DNA of 64,000 bases, taken from DASUAS01 sp963756895 (lineage in GTDB: Bacteria > Actinomycetota > Acidimicrobiia > IMCC26256 > DASPTH01). Below, in pieces: positions 61,269-64,000 of the stretch. A program made the position numbers and the translations under genes. The notes below the pieces were generated by a model. The model was not told where the DNA came from. It made no database searches and saw only the letters and a list, made by a program, of their open reading frames with translations. Numbering within the stretch: the stretch's first letter is position 1; each line of letters starts with the position of its first letter. The stretch spans positions 1-64,000 of the forward strand of contig CAVWPI010000014.1 in NCBI GenBank assembly GCA_963756895.1, given 5' to 3'.

Positions 61269-62408
61269 ATGCGGGTCGTGGTGCTGGGCGCGGGGTTCGC
61301 CGGTCTCGAGCTGTCGACCCGGCTGTCGGAGGAGCTCGGCGCCGACGCCGACGTCGTGCTCATCGACCGGTCCGACGGCTTCGTGTTCGGGTTCTCGAAG
61401 CTCGACGTGATGTTCGGGCGCACCACGGCCGAGGCGGCGTTCCATCCGTACCGCGACGCGGTGAAGCCGGGGGTGGAGTTCGTGCAGGCTGCGGTGCAGT
61501 CGATCGACCCCGCCAACAAACGGGTGGAGACCAGCGCCGGTGCCTTCGAGGGCGACGTGTTGGTGGTGGCGCTCGGCGCCGACCTCGACCCCGACGCCAC
61601 GCCCGGCCTGCTCGAAGGCGGCCACGAGTTCTACACCGAGGCCGGCGCGTTCGCGCTGCGCGAGGTCCTCGCCGAGTTCGACGGTGGGCGCGTGGTCGTC
61701 GGGGTCACCCGGCCGCCGTTCAAGTGCCCGCCCGCGCCGAGTGAGACCGCGCTGCTCGTGCACGAGCTGCTGGTGACGAAGGGGGTGCGCGACCGGTCGA
61801 CGGTCTCGTTGGTGATGCCGTTGCCGGTGCCGATCCCGCCGTCACCGGCCGCATCGCAGGCGTTGCTGGCGGCGTTCGCCGAGCGCAACATCGACTGGGT
61901 GCCGAACAGTGGCGTGCGCGCGCTCGATCCCGAACGTCAGGTGGCGCTGCTCACCGACGACACCGAGCTGCCGTACGACCTCTTCCTCGGCATCCCCGTC
62001 CACGTCGCTCCGCCCGTCGTCGTCGACTCGGGGCTGACCGTCGACGGCTGGATCCCCGTCGATCCCGCCACGCTCGAGACCTCGTTCCCCGACGTCTACG
62101 CGGTGGGCGACGTCACCAGCGTCGGCACCCCGAAGGCGGGCGTGTTCTCGGAGGGGCAGGCCCGGGTCGTGGCCGACGCGATCGTTGCCCGCCACCGCGG
62201 TGGTGATGCCGCGACCTACTCGGGCCGCGGCATCTGTTACATCGAGTTCGGCGACGGCGAGGTGGGCAAGGTCGAAGCGATCTTCGTGGCCGGGCAGACC
62301 CCCACCGGTGAGTTCGAGGACCCGTCGCTCGCGCTCATGCGCGACAAGGCCGCGTTCGGCGCCGAGCGCATCCGGCGTTGGTTCGGCCGCGAGTGGACGA
62401 ACGTCTGA
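61269..62408 (+). CDS. NAD(P)/FAD-dependent oxidoreductase (NDH-2/SQR-like)
   Basis: 379 residues, uninterrupted. FAD-binding MRVVVLGAGFAGLELSTRL, LVVALGADLDPDATPGLLEG, GRVVVGVTRPPFKCPPAPSE (one Cys, as in sulfide:quinone reductase-like proteins) and FPDVYAVGDVTSVGTPKAGV (second FAD motif). It is probably membrane-peripheral and reduces quinone or acts on sulfur compounds. ATG at 61269; GAGAAGG precedes it. Confidence 0.88.
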   Translation: MRVVVLGAGFAGLELSTRLSEELGADADVVLIDRSDGFVFGFSKLDVMFGRTTAEAAFHPYRDAVKPGVEFVQAAVQSIDPANKRVETSAGAFEGDVLVVALGADLDPDATPGLLEGGHEFYTEAGAFALREVLAEFDGGRVVVGVTRPPFKCPPAPSETALLVHELLVTKGVRDRSTVSLVMPLPVPIPPSPAASQALLAAFAERNIDWVPNSGVRALDPERQVALLTDDTELPYDLFLGIPVHVAPPVVVDSGLTVDGWIPVDPATLETSFPDVYAVGDVTSVGTPKAGVFSEGQARVVADAIVARHRGGDAATYSGRGICYIEFGDGEVGKVEAIFVAGQTPTGEFEDPSLALMRDKAAFGAERIRRWFGREWTNV

Positions 62409-62448
62409 CCGGTCCCGCGGTGCTCGTCGGGCACAATGGCTCCCGGCC

Positions 62449-62524
62449 GGGCCGCTAGCTCAACTGGCAGAGCATCGGGCTTTTAACCCGCAGGTTCAGG
62501 GTTCGAGTCCCTGGCGGCCCACCA
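62449..62524 (+). tRNA. tRNA-Lys (anticodon TTT)
   Basis: The acceptor arms GGGCCGC and GCGGCCC pair fully. The D arm is GCTC ... GAGC, the anticodon loop CTTTTAA, and the T arm CAGGG-TTCGAGT-CCCTG. The discriminator A at 62521 is followed by an encoded CCA. Confidence 0.96.
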
Positions 62525-62544
62525 CTCCACTCCACCGGTTCCAC

Positions 62545-62578
62545 TCCACCGGTCAGGCGCGTCCACCGGTCAGGCGCG
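62545..62578 (+). repeat. 17-bp tandem duplication just after tRNA-Lys
   Basis: TCCACCGGTCAGGCGCG occurs twice head to tail (62545-62561, 62562-62578). It is preceded by two CCACTCCACCGGT units at 62527 and 62541. It covers the 3' end of the next minus-strand gene. Confidence 0.85.
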
Positions 62579-62719
62579 GTGGTCGATGAGCACCTCGGGA
62601 GGCGGGCCCTCCGGCGGTGCCCCCAGGTTGACCCCGGTCACGTCGAGGAAGCGACCACGGAACCACGTCATGAGCTCGGAGTCGTCGGTGGCGAGGTCGG
62701 TGAGGATGAGGCTGCCCAT
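62570..62719 (-). CDS. Small protein of 49 residues
   Basis: MGSLILTDLATDDSELMTWF is followed by RGRFLDVTGVNLGAPPEGPP and PEVLIDHRA. Its composition is protein-like, but no ribosome-binding site is clear and no family is recognised. Its stop codon lies inside the second copy of the 17-bp repeat. Confidence 0.45.
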   Translation of the reverse strand: MGSLILTDLATDDSELMTWFRGRFLDVTGVNLGAPPEGPPPEVLIDHRA

Positions 62720-62757
62720 GGGAGTGTCACCGGGCTTTGACGGGGTCCAGTGTCGAT

Positions 62758-63045
62758 CTACGCACCGACCGGTGGCTCGAACGGCTCGTGACCCATCAGC
62801 CGCATCGGGCCATTGGCGCGCTTCGAGACGATCGCCGTGCCCCGCCACCCTTCGTACAGTCCGTCGTCGAGCAACGTGACCGGTACTTCCCCGACGGCCG
62901 ACACGCGGTCGGCGCCGGCGACGATGACTGCCATCCAGTGCGGGTCCTCGACGTCGTGGATCCGAACCGACACCTCGCGGCCGGAGGTGTCCTCGGCCCC
63001 GAGGCGAGCACGTCCTTCGTAGCCCACGATCTCGGCGCTGCTCAT
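62758..63045 (-). CDS. Small protein of about 95 residues
   Basis: MSSAEIVGYEGRARLGAEDT, VSVRIHDVEDPHWMAVIVAG and GWRGTAIVSKRANGPMRLMG. Beta-rich with GYEG at the start, faintly like DUF4873; not certain. ATG at 63045 lies 8 bases after AAGGAG. It may form a unit with the 49-residue gene downstream. Confidence 0.6.
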   Translation of the reverse strand: MSSAEIVGYEGRARLGAEDTSGREVSVRIHDVEDPHWMAVIVAGADRVSAVGEVPVTLLDDGLYEGWRGTAIVSKRANGPMRLMGHEPFEPPVGA

Positions 63046-63204
63046 CACAGGATCTCCTTGATCTTCGTGTTCGATGTGGACGAGATCGATGGTCGTGTCC
63101 TGCCCAGGACGAACTGCTCTTCAATCGCAACGCCGGTTGCCCGTATCGCGATCGCCACCGGATGCGTTTCCTCTCTGTGCGGGGAGAGAACGGGAGCGAG
63201 AGGC

Positions 63205-63372
63205 GTGAAGCGGGCGTGCATCGAGTGCGGAACACCGACGACCTTGGCGCGCATCGACAGCTGTGGCGCCCGCACGGGGTACCTCTGTGACCGATGCGAG
63301 CGGAAGCGGCATCGCCGCACGGGATGGCGGCGCCGCGTCTCCTACCAGCTCAGTCGCCGGTTCGGCATCTGA
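63205..63372 (+). CDS. Small zinc-ribbon-like protein of 55 residues
   Basis: VKRACIECGTPTTLARIDSC is followed by GARTGYLCDRCERKRHRRTG. CIEC and CDRC form a four-cysteine zinc site; the tail is very basic, so nucleic-acid binding is likely. GTG at 63205 follows GGGAGCGAG. It is too short for most gene finders. Confidence 0.55.
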   Translation: MKRACIECGTPTTLARIDSCGARTGYLCDRCERKRHRRTGWRRRVSYQLSRRFGI

Positions 63373-63434
63373 CCGTCCCTGGTGAGGTCGCTGGTCCGGA
63401 CGTCACCGAGGGTGACGCCGTACGCTGCCCGCCC

Positions 63435-63752
63435 ATGAGCGACGGGTGGACCATCGACATCGACGCCGCCGGCGACGCCGCCGACGCCGACGAGCACTTC
63501 GACGACCGGCTGAACGAGTTCGAAGGCGCGCTCGAGCCGTGGGGTGGTGCGGTGGCGGCGACCGACGCCCGCGACCACTTCGGGGCGCGCTTCTCCTACG
63601 ACACGGACGCCATCAACCCGGTGCAGGTGCTCGAAGAGGGCCTCGACATCTTCCACGACGCCGCCAGCGCCGCCGGCCTGCCCGCGTGGCAGGTCGTGCG
63701 CTGCGAGATCCTCACCTACGCCGAGGACGACGCCCGCGACGGCGACGACTGA
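63435..63752 (+). CDS. Acidic protein of 105 residues
   Basis: MSDGWTIDIDAAGDAADADE, then ARFSYDTDAINPVQVLEEGL, DIFHDAASAAGLPAWQVVRC and EILTYAEDDARD. It resembles small actinobacterial proteins of unknown function, an alpha/beta fold with a strand ending VVRCEILT. No signal peptide. Confidence 0.65.
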   Translation: MSDGWTIDIDAAGDAADADEHFDDRLNEFEGALEPWGGAVAATDARDHFGARFSYDTDAINPVQVLEEGLDIFHDAASAAGLPAWQVVRCEILTYAEDDARDGDD

Positions 63753-63770
63753 CGCGTCGGCGCGGGTCGC

Positions 63771-64000
63771 TCACCCGTGACCTGAAGACCCGCCACCGCC
63801 ACTGCCACTGTTGCCGCCGTGGTCGTCACCGAGCTCGGCTTCGCCGTGACCGCCGTGGTCGTCGCCCGGTTCCAGCTCACCGTGGCCGCCGTGGTCGTCG
63901 GGGAGGGTCGACACGGTCGCCGACGGTGCGGTGACCGCGGGCACGGTGACGTCGGGCGTGCTCACACTCGTGGGCGTCGACGTGCTGGTGGCGTCGTCGG
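63771..64000 (-). CDS. C-terminus of a Ser/Thr/Gly-rich protein, start outside window
   Basis: The minus frame is open to the window edge. It encodes a Ser/Thr/Pro/Val-rich stretch and then three DDHGGHGE-like units (DDHGGHGELEPG, DDHGGHGEAELG, DDHGGNSGSG), ending GSSGHG. It is probably the low-complexity tail of a secreted or wall protein; His/Asp repeats may bind metal. Confidence 0.5.
   Translation of the reverse strand, partial: DDATSTSTPTSVSTPDVTVPAVTAPSATVSTLPDDHGGHGELEPGDDHGGHGEAELGDDHGGNSGSGGGGSSGHG

Overview
The window is a very GC-rich stretch of an actinobacterial chromosome. Supporting signs are DUF222/13E12-type HNH endonucleases in several copies, SARP and LAL regulators, a chaplin-like sortase-anchored protein, GTG starts and LexA boxes of the CGAAC-N4-GTTCG type. 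I favour a member of Acidimicrobiia, but this is an inference without a marker gene. Nothing points to a prophage, plasmid or CRISPR locus.

Layout. 1-9.8 kb: end of a Rieske protein, DUF222-HNH copy 1, a secreted protein, 6-phosphogluconate dehydrogenase (gnd), a DUF4143 ATPase behind a 23-bp repeat array, a RecQ helicase with a phosphoribosyltransferase tail, and a DUF151 nuclease. 9.8-16 kb: a decayed HTH gene, a SEC-C protein with a partner, and DUF222-HNH copy 2. 16-25 kb: GYD protein, arylsulfatase, an XRE/cupin - LAL regulator - small protein - DUF4386 operon, a divergent thioredoxin-reductase-like enzyme and a DsbA-like protein. 25-29.6 kb: secreted protein, arylsulfotransferase-like lipoprotein, Nfu_N/HEAT protein and the wreck of DUF222 copy 3. 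29.6-37.2 kb: a five-gene minus-strand operon (two sulfatase-fold enzymes, GH26-like glycosidase, processive GT2 glycosyltransferase, membrane-fusion protein) that looks like an exopolysaccharide locus. 37.4-44.6 kb: methyltransferase, ferritin-like/DUF362 fusion, ArsR/MFS efflux pair, DUF1275, a possible SOS gene and RidA. 44.6-52 kb: coiled-coil membrane proteins, a huge AAA-TPR-cyclase regulator, DUF222 copy 4 with a small coiled-coil membrane partner, GNAT. 52-64 kb: tautomerase, methyltransferase, SARP regulator, GH63-like hydrolase, VOC protein, a coiled-coil nuclease-like protein, a seven-repeat chaplin-like wall protein, an NDH-2-like flavoprotein, tRNA-Lys and small proteins.

Two signals stand out. 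First, all DUF222-HNH copies carry a palindrome matching the Gram-positive LexA (SOS) box directly before the -10 element, and the three intact copies also have a leader hairpin that buries the ribosome-binding site. This would be a double lock on an endonuclease family. Second, the 23-bp-periodic array in front of the DUF4143 ATPase looks like an operator.

Quality caveat: about forty single-base frameshifts interrupt otherwise intact, conserved genes, including gnd and recQ. They are more likely indel errors of a draft or long-read assembly than real decay. I therefore annotate such genes as single CDS across the shifts and give the approximate shift positions.
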